A DNA stretch of 19,107 bases from an uncultured Collinsella sp. (GTDB taxonomy: Bacteria > Actinomycetota > Coriobacteriia > Coriobacteriales > Coriobacteriaceae), in assembly GCA_902494245.1 (NCBI GenBank), contig CABUSR010000034.1, forward strand, positions 1 to 19,107, written 5' to 3'. Made by a program: the position numbers and the translations under genes. Positions 1-6,477 of this stretch are shown here, piece by piece. Positions within the stretch are counted from its first letter, which is position 1; the number at the start of each line of letters is the position of its first letter. Below the pieces are notes generated by a model, which was given only the letters and a program-made list of their open reading frames with translations, had not been told where the DNA came from and ran no database searches.

Positions 1-71
1 CCGAGCTCGAAGAGCCCTATGGCCGCCTTCCTGGCCTCGACATCATGCTTCACCCTCAAATCAACACGCAT
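1..71 (-). CDS. N-terminus of a transposase-like helix-turn-helix protein (partial, runs off the left edge)
   Basis: Only 23 complete codons are visible, starting at ATG 71-69. They give MRVDLRVKHDVEARKAAIGL followed by FEL. The ARKAAIxLFELG pattern resembles the first helix of the helix-turn-helix domain at the start of IS3-type OrfA transposases. A strong ribosome-binding site, GGGAGG (complement of 80-85), lies 8 nt upstream, inside the hairpin at 79-112. The family is inferred from a short stretch; another HTH protein is possible. The fragment is incomplete because the window ends, not because it is visibly broken. Confidence 0.45.
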   Translation of the reverse strand, partial: MRVDLRVKHDVEARKAAIGLFEL

Positions 72-78
72 AAAGAAA

Positions 79-112
79 GCCTCCCATTTCTCATGTCCAA
101 GAAATGGGAGGC
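79..112 (-). promoter_or_regulatory. Perfect 13-bp hairpin sequestering the transposase ribosome-binding site
   Basis: The arms at 79-91 (GCCTCCCATTTCT) and 100-112 (AGAAATGGGAGGC) pair perfectly across an 8-nt loop. In a minus-strand transcript the 3' arm contains the GGGAGG Shine-Dalgarno of the frame starting at 71. A transcript entering from outside would therefore fold the ribosome-binding site into a stable stem. This arrangement is known from other insertion sequences, where it limits transposase translation from impinging transcription. The short T-rich run after the stem (TTTCTTT) makes a weak terminator an alternative reading. Confidence 0.6.
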
Positions 113-169
113 AGTTCACCGCGTTGCAGGGCTTCTTTTTATAGCGCTTTCTTAAATGGTTTAGAGCTC

Positions 170-175
170 TATACT
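170..175 (+). promoter_or_regulatory. Candidate -10 element of the fructokinase promoter
   Basis: TATACT is a near-consensus -10 hexamer 38 nt upstream of the ATG at 214. No good -35 hexamer is present at the expected distance; the best is TTTCTT. The position fits a short leader. The element lies outside the presumed insertion sequence. Confidence 0.4.
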
Positions 176-213
176 TTAGTCACGGAGCAACTCGTCCCAG
201 AGAGAGGAATACT

Positions 214-1104
214 ATGGCAGAGCAGCAGCTTATCGGAGCACTCGAGGCCGGCGGCACCAAGATGGTCTGCGCCACGGGCTATGCGGACGGTACGGTCCTA
301 GAGCGCGAGCAGATCGCGACCACGACCCCGCAGGAGACCGTTGAGGCCGTCAACGCATGGTTTGCCGACAAGGGCATCGCCGCGCTGGGCATCGGCGCCT
401 TTGGCCCCACCGCAGTCAACCCTGCCTCGCCCCAATACGGCAAGATCCTGGAGACGCCCAAAACGGCATGGCGCTACTTTGACCTGCTGGGCACTATCCA
501 AAACGAGCTCAATATCCCCTGCGGCTACGATACCGACGTCAACGTCGCCTGCCTGGGCGAGGTCACGTTTGGTTGCGCCAAGGGCCTCACCGACGTGGTC
601 TACCTGACCATCGGCACCGGCGTGGGCGCCGGCGTGCTCTCGGGCGGTAAGCTCGTGCACGGCATGATGCATCCCGAGGCCGGCCACATCCTGGTCACGC
701 GCGACCCGCGCGACACCATTGGCGAGCACAGCGCCTGCCCCTTCCACGACAACTGTCTCGAGGGCCTCATCGCCGGCCCCGGCGTTAAAAAGCGCTGGGA
801 TGGCAAGAGCGCCGGAGACATGGCCGATGACCCGGAGGCCATGGACCTGCTCGCCGGCTATCTGGCACAGGCGCTCATGACCTACACGCTGTGCTACGCG
901 CCGCAAAAGATCATCATCGGCGGCGGCGTGGCCGACCACACCCCCATCGTGCCGCTCGCACGCAAGAAATGTGCCGAAATGCTCAACGGCTATATCGTCA
1001 CGCCCGAGGTCAACGACATCGATACCTACATTGTCAACAACAGCCTCGAGGGCAAGCAGGGCATCATGGGTTGCCTTGCCCTGGGCGCACAGGCGCTTCA
1101 GTAA
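214..1104 (+). CDS. ROK-family fructokinase / sugar kinase
   Basis: This 296-residue cytoplasmic ROK-family kinase most likely phosphorylates fructose (or mannose/glucose) with ATP. Near the N-terminus is the phosphate-binding GALEAGGTK (about 8-16). The catalytic region DTDVN lies at 106-110, with Asp108 the probable base, and the GTGVGAG phosphate loop at 134-140. A zinc site follows: His158, then Cys175, His178 and Cys181 in CPFHDNC. EAGGTK at the start and the CPFHxxCLEGLxxGP zinc segment are typical of the bacterial fructokinase branch (B. subtilis YdhR type), and the length is normal. The ATG at 214 is preceded by AGAGAGG at a good distance. It stands alone, divergent from the IS tip and convergent with the VanZ-like gene. 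The exact sugar cannot be decided from sequence alone. Confidence 0.9.
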   Translation: MAEQQLIGALEAGGTKMVCATGYADGTVLEREQIATTTPQETVEAVNAWFADKGIAALGIGAFGPTAVNPASPQYGKILETPKTAWRYFDLLGTIQNELNIPCGYDTDVNVACLGEVTFGCAKGLTDVVYLTIGTGVGAGVLSGGKLVHGMMHPEAGHILVTRDPRDTIGEHSACPFHDNCLEGLIAGPGVKKRWDGKSAGDMADDPEAMDLLAGYLAQALMTYTLCYAPQKIIIGGGVADHTPIVPLARKKCAEMLNGYIVTPEVNDIDTYIVNNSLEGKQGIMGCLALGAQALQ

Positions 1105-1186
1105 CAGACGCACCCACGGGGCGTGGCGCGCCCAGCAAATCCGACCAATGGAACGACGCCACCACGCCTCATATAAGCCCTCAAAT

Positions 1187-1233
1187 AAAAAAGGCCGCCT
1201 AGGACCAAACAATACGTCCTAGGCGGCCTTTTT
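1187..1233. terminator. Bidirectional intrinsic terminator between the ROK and VanZ-like genes
   Basis: A perfect 13-bp GC-rich stem (1193-1205 with 1216-1228, 10-nt loop) has A6 on its left and T5 on its right. It can therefore terminate the ROK transcript on the plus strand and the VanZ-like transcript on the minus strand. The VanZ-like stop codon (1219-1221) lies within the stem. Confidence 0.9.
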
Positions 1234-1668
1234 GGCGTACATCAGCGACCGTAAGAGATATCGGAGCACAACGCCCATTGCCGCTCCACAGCAGTCGATC
1301 ATCACATCGGTGATCATGCCGGCGCGTCCCGGCACAAAGAGCTGAATCGTCTCGTCGATCGAGGGAATCAGCAGCAGGAACACCGCCGTGGGCAGCAGCA
1401 CGTCAAAGGTGTGCCGGCCCTCAAAATCAAAAGCGTGCGTTGCCAGGATGCCGAGCACCATATACTCGGTAAAATGCGCGCACTTGCGAACAACAAAGTT
1501 GGTCACCCATTCATATGGAAGTCCCACGCCGTGCAGGAAACCGCGGATAGCTTCCATGACCGTTAGGCTCAGCGAGCCCGACCCCGAGCCGGGAACCAGC
1601 GAATTGCCCCAGATCAAGAGCGCCATCAGGCAGGTCACGACCGCCCATTTTCGATTGATCTTAACCAT
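1219..1668 (-). CDS. VanZ-like membrane protein
   Basis: A 149-residue integral membrane protein of the VanZ-like family. An N-terminal hydrophobic segment (about 8-25) is followed by RKCAHFTEYMVLG (61-73), a hydrophobic helix at 90-103, and DETIQLFVPGRAGMITDVMID (105-125 region). The conserved K-x-x-H-F-x-E-Y and D-E-x-x-Q-x-F-x-P-G-R…D-V-x-I-D motifs are the VanZ signature. VanZ of the Tn1546 cluster gives low-level teicoplanin resistance; most chromosomal homologues have no proven role, so resistance should not be assumed. The start is 7 bp after the stop of the upstream 466-residue protein, so the two are probably one operon. GGAGG lies 12 nt before the ATG, a rather long spacing. Confidence 0.85.
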   Translation of the reverse strand: MVKINRKWAVVTCLMALLIWGNSLVPGSGSGSLSLTVMEAIRGFLHGVGLPYEWVTNFVVRKCAHFTEYMVLGILATHAFDFEGRHTFDVLLPTAVFLLLIPSIDETIQLFVPGRAGMITDVMIDCCGAAMGVVLRYLLRSLMYAKKAA

Positions 1669-1675
1669 GCAGAAG

Positions 1676-3076
1676 TTATGCCTCCGCGCGGAGCGGCGCG
1701 AAGCTGGCGGTACCGCCCTCGATAACGCTCAGATAGGCACGGCCCGTACGCTTGGCGGTAGAGGACTGCAGGCGCTCGATCTCTTCCTCGAGGATCTGAT
1801 TGACGCGCTCGTGACGACGATTTTCCATAATGCCGGCGGCAATAGCCTCGGCCCGCTCGATGCTCTCGCGCGAGATACGGGCGGTATCCTCGGGGAACAC
1901 AGCGCTGTGACGGCCGACATAGGCGGGAGCAGCAGGCTGAGGGGCAGCGACGGGAGTGGGGACTGCAACAGGAGCGGGCTCGTCAATCTCATCCAGAATC
2001 GCGGTGGCGGCGGCCCACATGTCCTCGTGGCCCGAGTAATCGGCCATGGGGACATCGACCTCGAGCGAGGCGTCCGGAAGGTCGCCGGTGTCGATGCGAT
2101 CTTGGGCATCAATCGATGCGGTGATGGCTGCAGGTTCATCGAGGTCGTCAAGATCGATGTCCGCGGCACCGGAGATGATAGGCATGCTGGCGAGGTTTGC
2201 GTTGTACGGCGCAGCCTCAGCCGCCTGCTGCTGAGCAGGAGCGCCCCAAAGCGAGCTCTCGGCGGCACGGCGGGCGGCAACGGCCTCCTCGTCCGCGGTA
2301 ATGGCTTCATCAACGTACGAATAATCGGCAGAAGCGTTCGCGTCGCCCGAGGTAGCGTTGTAGGCGTTATTGGCTGCCGCGTTGGCAACGAGTGCCACGA
2401 AAGCCGCCGTGCTGCCCGCAGGGGCGGCCTGGGAGCCCGACACGGCGCGCGCCGCGGCGGCGATGTCGTCACGATTGAAGGAGCCGGTCTGCCCGCCGTT
2501 GGTAAGCTCGTCGATGGCGACTTGATAGACGTCGCGCGAGTGTGCAGGGTCGCAGCTCACCGGCGAATCGTCGTCGAGCATACTGTCGATCATGGACCAA
2601 GCCTCGGCCTCGTCCATAGCATCTGCGGCTCGAGCGATGGTAGGGACACCATCATCGGCATGACGGCGCTGGAACGCACCAGTCAGGCCGGAAAGGTATG
2701 CCGAGGTAGACTGCTCCGCCTGAGCCTGAGAAGCAGAAGCCGCAGCGTAAGGAGTCGCATCCTGCTGCTGAGCCGGAATCGAGGCGGTCTTGAACTCACT
2801 TTGATGTTGATTGAGATTGGCAGCACCGCCCATGGCATCGGGCTGGAACAGACGCTCTTCACGCTGCGCACGGTACTCGGAGATGCCCAGCGAGGCGGCA
2901 TAGATACCCACGCCCGCCACCGCGCCCACGGCGAAGGGAACCGCACCCGCCACGACCGTCTCGTTCACCGACGAAAACGGCAGCGTCGCGGCATACATAA
3001 CCACGGGGGCGGCCAGGCCGATCCCGCACGAAAGTCCGGCAAGGACTGCTCGTTGTGTTGCATCAGAAGAAGCCAT
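1676..3076 (-). CDS. Two-TM protein with a long alanine-rich low-complexity tail, function unknown
   Basis: I do not recognise this 466-residue protein. Two hydrophobic segments (about residues 10-33 and 41-63) form a hairpin at the N-terminus, then a charged stretch (EYRAQREERLF, about 68-78). A long Ala/Asp/Gln-rich, probably disordered region follows, with a more ordered, helix-prone C-terminus (ESIERAEAIAAGIMENRR, then ILEEEIERLQSS). The ATG at 3076 is chosen because GGGGAG sits 5 nt upstream; a TTG nine codons earlier in the same frame has no such support. The gene is first in a unit with the VanZ-like gene and has a good promoter about 130 nt upstream. A membrane-anchored scaffold is possible, but that is a guess from architecture only. 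Confidence 0.75.
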   Translation of the reverse strand: MASSDATQRAVLAGLSCGIGLAAPVVMYAATLPFSSVNETVVAGAVPFAVGAVAGVGIYAASLGISEYRAQREERLFQPDAMGGAANLNQHQSEFKTASIPAQQQDATPYAAASASQAQAEQSTSAYLSGLTGAFQRRHADDGVPTIARAADAMDEAEAWSMIDSMLDDDSPVSCDPAHSRDVYQVAIDELTNGGQTGSFNRDDIAAAARAVSGSQAAPAGSTAAFVALVANAAANNAYNATSGDANASADYSYVDEAITADEEAVAARRAAESSLWGAPAQQQAAEAAPYNANLASMPIISGAADIDLDDLDEPAAITASIDAQDRIDTGDLPDASLEVDVPMADYSGHEDMWAAATAILDEIDEPAPVAVPTPVAAPQPAAPAYVGRHSAVFPEDTARISRESIERAEAIAAGIMENRRHERVNQILEEEIERLQSSTAKRTGRAYLSVIEGGTASFAPLRAEA

Positions 3077-3212
3077 GAGCTCTCCCCATCTTCCAGCACC
3101 CAAATCGCATCATTCAGTTGGCTGCGCGAGAGAAGATGAAGCGGGGCTATGCCCCAAAGCAACGGTATATGGTTCGTTTCATCTGCGTTTTCCGTCGCGA
3201 AGCTTAAAAGCT

Positions 3213-3241
3213 ATTATGCGAAACCGCCCTGTCGATTGCAA
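3213..3241 (-). promoter_or_regulatory. Promoter of the two-TM protein / VanZ-like unit
   Basis: On the minus strand TTGCAA (complement of 3236-3241) and CATAAT (complement of 3213-3218) are separated by 17 nt, an ideal sigma-70-type spacing. Transcription would start near 3206, giving a leader of about 130 nt before the ATG at 3076. The leader holds a small GGGGC/GCCCC hairpin around 3152-3164. The rest of the 310-bp gap between this gene and rho holds only the rho terminator. Confidence 0.55.
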
Positions 3242-3315
3242 GCGACGATGTCGGATTGAAACGGGAAACCTGCTGCTTGCCAGTCTTATGGTCGATAACT
3301 GGCGCCGAGTGGCGA

Positions 3316-3349
3316 TATAAAAAGGGCCGAGGCGCAAGCCCCGACCCTT
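3316..3349 (-). terminator. Intrinsic terminator of rho
   Basis: Arms 3322-3333 and 3338-3349 form a 12-bp stem with a 4-nt loop in the minus-strand RNA, including two G-U wobbles. It is followed by U5 and an AU-rich run. On the plus strand the same two positions become C-A mismatches, so the structure favours minus-strand transcripts. It lies 38 nt past the rho stop codon. Confidence 0.85.
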
Positions 3350-3386
3350 CATCGCGCCGGCAATAACGCCGCGTGCGGTTGACGAC

Positions 3387-5951
3387 TTAGAACGTCTGCT
3401 CGTAGTCGCTATGCTTTTTGGCCGAACGCACCAGGAACTCCTGGTTGGTGTTGGTGCCCTTGAGGCCCTTGATAAACGATGCGGCCGCGCGCTCGGTATT
3501 GTTCATGCCGGCGAGGATGCGACGCAGACCAAAGACAAACGGGCGCATCTGCTCGTCGACCAGCAGGTCCTCGTTGCGCGTACCCGAGGCAACAGGGTCG
3601 ATGGCCGGGAAAATGCGGCGATCGGCCAGGTCGCGGTCGAGCTTGAGCTCCATGTTGCCGGTACCCTTGAACTCCTCAAAGATGACCTCGTCCATCTTGG
3701 AACCGGTATCGATGAGTGCGGAGGCCAGGATGGTGAGCGAGCCACCGTTCTCGATATTGCGGGCTGCACCCAGAAAACGCTTGGGCGGATACAGTGCCGC
3801 CGAATCAACGCCGCCCGAAAGGATGCGGCCTGAGGCGGGCGCCGCCAAGTTGTAGGCGCGGGCAAGACGCGTGATGGAGTCGAGCACAACTACAACATCG
3901 CCGCCCAGTTCCACGATGCGCTTGGCGCGCTCGATGACGAGCTCTGCCACGCGAGTGTGGTTGTCGGCGGGCATATCGAAGGTCGACGCCACAACCTCGC
4001 CCTTGATGGAACGCTGCATATCGGTGACCTCTTCGGGGCGCTCGTCGACGAGCAGGCAGATGAGGTGCACCTCGGGGTTGTTAATCGAGATAGACTGGCA
4101 GATTTTCTTGAGGATCGTCGTCTTGCCGGCCTTAGGCGGGGACACAATCAGGCCACGCTGACCCTTGCCGATCGGCGACACGATGTCGATGGCACGACCG
4201 GTAATGGAATCCTTGCCATGCTCCATGCGCAGCGGCTCGTTGGGATAGACCGGGGTGAGGTCGCCGAACTTGGGGCGATTGCGAATCTGCTCAGGATCCA
4301 TGCCGTTGACGGTCGTGATCTTGGCGAGGCCGGCGCGCTTGTCGCCGCCGCGCGAAGGACGCAGCGAGCCCTCGATGACATCGCCCGTGCGCAGACGCGC
4401 GGAACGGATGAGGTATGCGGGCACGAAGGCGTCGTCGTTGGACTTCATGTAGCCATGGGCGTGGATGATGCCGGAGCTGTCTGGGCGAATCTGCAGAATG
4501 CCCTTGATATCGCGGAAACCCTCGGCCTTTGCGGCGGTAGTGTAGATCTCCTCGACGAGCTCGGCCTTCTTCTTGCCGGTCGTCTCGATCTCGAACTCCT
4601 TGGCCTTCTCGCGCAGCTCGGCGACCTTCATGGCCGCGAGCTCCTCGCGCGAAAGCGTGGGCTCAGTCGGAGCGGCATTGCGCTCCTTATTGCGCTGCTT
4701 GCGGTCGCGCTGACGGTTGCGGCGATCGTTGTTACGCTCGTCCTTGCGCTCGTTGCGGTCATTACGCTCGTCGTTGCGCTTGTGCTGACGGCGGTTGGGG
4801 CGAGCGCTCTCTTCGGTCTCGACGGGGGCGGTGCCATCGGTTGCGGAGGCGTCTTCGTTAGCCGAAGCATCATCGCTGGCCTCGGCATTGGAATCGCCCT
4901 GCGGCTCGGCCTCGGCATGCTGCTCGACGGCCTTGGCCTTAGCGGACTTCTTGCGACCGCGCTTGGGCTTCTCGGACGCAGACTGTTCGACGTCTTGGGG
5001 CTCGGCGGCATCAGTCGATGCATCGGCGGTCGTCTCGGCGGAAACCTCGGACGCACCCTTCTTGGCAGCCTTGGCCTTGGACGTGCGCTTAGCAGCAGTA
5101 CGATGGCTGCGACCAGGACGGACGTCGGCGGGCTCGACATCGGCAGAAACGGCCTCGGAAGTCGTAGCATCCTGGACGGGCGCGTCGGCAGCGGTTGCAG
5201 GCTCGGCGGTCGCCGCAGCATCCCGAGCGGCGGCGGCTGCGGCTGCGGCCTTCTCGGCCTCGACGAAAGCCTTGGGCTTGCGACCGCGACGGTGCGGGCG
5301 CAAAGCCGGATCGACAACGGGAACTTCGCTGGCCTCGACAGGCGCAGCGGGCTCAACAGGCGATGTGCCCTCCCCTGCCGCGGAACGGACCGAAGCCTCA
5401 GTGAGCTCGGGGGTTACCTGATCGGCAACCTGCTCGGCCTTAGCAGCCGTGCGACGGCGTGTGCGCGGTACCGGCTTCTCGGTCGGCTGGTCGGCGGCAG
5501 GGGTCTCGGTGGCGGCAGGCGTCTCGGGCACAGACGGAGCTGCAAGCTCGGTCAGAGCCGCGGCCTCGCGCTCGGCAGCACGACGGCGGGCGCGCACCAC
5601 CTGAGCCTCGCTAATCTGCGCCAACGCACGTGCCTGCGCGACCTCATCGGAAATCGGCGCCGAGGAGTCAGCTGCAACGGTGCGCTTGACGCGCGTCGTG
5701 CGCGTGGTACGGCGCTTGGGCTTGGTGACCTCCTCGCCGTCAGCAGCAGGCTTGGCCGTGCGGCGCGTACGCTTGGGCTTTGCCGGAGCAGCCTCCTCAC
5801 CAGTTGCAGGCACGGCCTTCTCAGCCGTTGCAGCCTTAGGCGTCTCAGGAGCCGACGTTTGCGCGGGCGCCGCGACTTGGTCCGACGCAACCGGTGCAGC
5901 GGGAGCGGCTTGCGTCGTCGTTATTTCGTTTTCTTGCTGTTGATCAGACAC
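3387..5951 (-). CDS. rho: Transcription termination factor Rho with a ~430-residue N-terminal extension
   Basis: Rho is the hexameric RNA-dependent ATPase that ends transcription at untranslated RNA. This protein has 854 residues against about 420 in E. coli. Residues 1-430 are an Ala/Glu/Lys/Arg-rich, probably disordered extension with AT-hook-like patches (HRRGRKPKA near 220-228, KPKRGRKK near 328-335) and an Arg/Asn/Asp tract at 386-425. The Rho-N helical domain is at about 433-470 and the cold-shock-like RNA-binding domain at about 477-550. Then come Walker A PPKAGKTT (605-612), VDERPEEVTDMQR (635-647), Walker B and Q-loop VVVVLDSITRLARAYN (686-701) and R-loop EFKGTGN (760-766). The catalytic core is intact; the RNP1 segment is not canonical. 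The start is GTG with only a weak Shine-Dalgarno, so the exact N-terminus is less certain. argS lies directly upstream. Confidence 0.97.
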   Translation of the reverse strand: MSDQQQENEITTTQAAPAAPVASDQVAAPAQTSAPETPKAATAEKAVPATGEEAAPAKPKRTRRTAKPAADGEEVTKPKRRTTRTTRVKRTVAADSSAPISDEVAQARALAQISEAQVVRARRRAAEREAAALTELAAPSVPETPAATETPAADQPTEKPVPRTRRRTAAKAEQVADQVTPELTEASVRSAAGEGTSPVEPAAPVEASEVPVVDPALRPHRRGRKPKAFVEAEKAAAAAAAARDAAATAEPATAADAPVQDATTSEAVSADVEPADVRPGRSHRTAAKRTSKAKAAKKGASEVSAETTADASTDAAEPQDVEQSASEKPKRGRKKSAKAKAVEQHAEAEPQGDSNAEASDDASANEDASATDGTAPVETEESARPNRRQHKRNDERNDRNERKDERNNDRRNRQRDRKQRNKERNAAPTEPTLSREELAAMKVAELREKAKEFEIETTGKKKAELVEEIYTTAAKAEGFRDIKGILQIRPDSSGIIHAHGYMKSNDDAFVPAYLIRSARLRTGDVIEGSLRPSRGGDKRAGLAKITTVNGMDPEQIRNRPKFGDLTPVYPNEPLRMEHGKDSITGRAIDIVSPIGKGQRGLIVSPPKAGKTTILKKICQSISINNPEVHLICLLVDERPEEVTDMQRSIKGEVVASTFDMPADNHTRVAELVIERAKRIVELGGDVVVVLDSITRLARAYNLAAPASGRILSGGVDSAALYPPKRFLGAARNIENGGSLTILASALIDTGSKMDEVIFEEFKGTGNMELKLDRDLADRRIFPAIDPVASGTRNEDLLVDEQMRPFVFGLRRILAGMNNTERAAASFIKGLKGTNTNQEFLVRSAKKHSDYEQTF

Positions 5952-6094
5952 AGTGTTTGCTCAACTTTCTTTTCAAGCCCTGTGATCACATGCTCCCTGC
6001 ATAAACCTTCAGGGCGGCTAAACAGTCTAGTTCCGTTCAAAACGACGGACATCATTGATCTGTATCGAGATGATTGCGCCATATACGCAGCGTT

Positions 6095-6122
6095 AGTGTA
6101 ACACAACCGCCGCCACCTGCAA
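6095..6122 (-). promoter_or_regulatory. Promoter of rho
   Basis: On the minus strand TTGCAG (complement of 6117-6122) and TACACT (complement of 6095-6100) are 16 nt apart, and a TG upstream gives an extended -10 (TGTTACACT). Transcription would start near 6088, leaving a leader of about 137 nt before the GTG start. A long leader would allow Rho autoregulation, known in other bacteria, but nothing here proves it. Confidence 0.55.
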
Positions 6123-6206
6123 CTTAGTCATTGGGAACGCTCTTAAACGACTAGTCAAAAGGGACACTCTTTGGTTTAACACCCACAAATCTGACTGCCT
6201 CCGCCA

Positions 6207-6355
6207 AAACTATGGCGGTTTACTACGATGAATCGCTCAACCGCGACCACTCCGAAACTTGTTGAACTAAAACCGCAGGTAGATGCCTTGCACTTTTTGC
6301 GAAAAGCCGGCGTGGTTGGAATTTCTCATTTCATCGTAGTAAACCGGCATAGTTT
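6207..6355. repeat. 149-bp element bounded by 26-bp near-perfect inverted repeats
   Basis: The left arm at 6207-6232 (AAACTATGGCGGTTTACTACGATGAA in reading order, split here as AAACTATGGCGG + TTTACTACGATGAA) matches the reverse complement of 6330-6355 at 25 of 26 positions. The 97 bp between them code for nothing I recognise. The element sits in the 526-bp argS-rho gap, between the argS terminator and the rho promoter. A short CCGCCA/TGGCGG hairpin (6201-6218) overlaps its left end. It has the size and form of a non-autonomous MITE-like element or of a small invertible segment. No clear target duplication is visible. Confidence 0.7.
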
Positions 6356-6399
6356 CGTATTTCCAGCAGTTCCAAATTCGTCAATACGTCGGCGTTTGC

Positions 6400-6432
6400 A
6401 AAAAGCCCGACCTCCGTGGGAGATCGGGCTTT
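6400..6432 (-). terminator. Intrinsic terminator of argS
   Basis: AAAGCCCGA (6402-6410) pairs with TCGGGCTTT (6424-6432). The stem continues past one C-A mismatch with CTCC/GGAG to a 3-nt loop. On the minus strand the stem runs into U5. It lies 45 nt beyond the argS stop. Confidence 0.85.
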
Positions 6433-6477
6433 CAAGGCTTAGTTAAACCAAGTCTGTACGGTCAAATGACTCGCAGA

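Larger units (their letters stand above)
1..118 (-). mobile_element. Tip of a probable IS3-type insertion sequence (partial)
   Basis: On the minus strand the element would begin at about 118 with TGAACTGCCTCCC, which resembles the TGAACYGC-type ends common in IS3-family elements. It then contains a perfect hairpin (79-112) and the start codon of a transposase-like reading frame at 71, and runs out of the window. The other end and the target-site duplication are outside the window, so the boundary is inferred only from the end-like sequence and gene placement. The neighbouring fructokinase gene is read away from it and looks intact. Confidence 0.45.

Noticed and set aside
1388..3139. 583-codon plus-strand frame opposite the two-TM protein
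   Set aside because: Arg/Gly-rich shadow typical of high-GC DNA. The minus-strand gene has a good Shine-Dalgarno, promoter and membrane segments. Since the minus-strand protein is itself unrecognised, this is a little less certain than for the other shadows.
3957..6101. Long open frame (714 codons) on the plus strand opposite rho
   Set aside because: It mirrors the repetitive GC-rich codons of the Rho extension and core; the translated Leu/Gly/Arg-rich product resembles no family and Rho on the other strand is unmistakable.
5921..6106. 61-codon minus-strand frame overlapping the rho start, a possible leader peptide
   Set aside because: It would start at TTG upstream of or at the likely transcription start, has no Shine-Dalgarno, and no features of a leader peptide.
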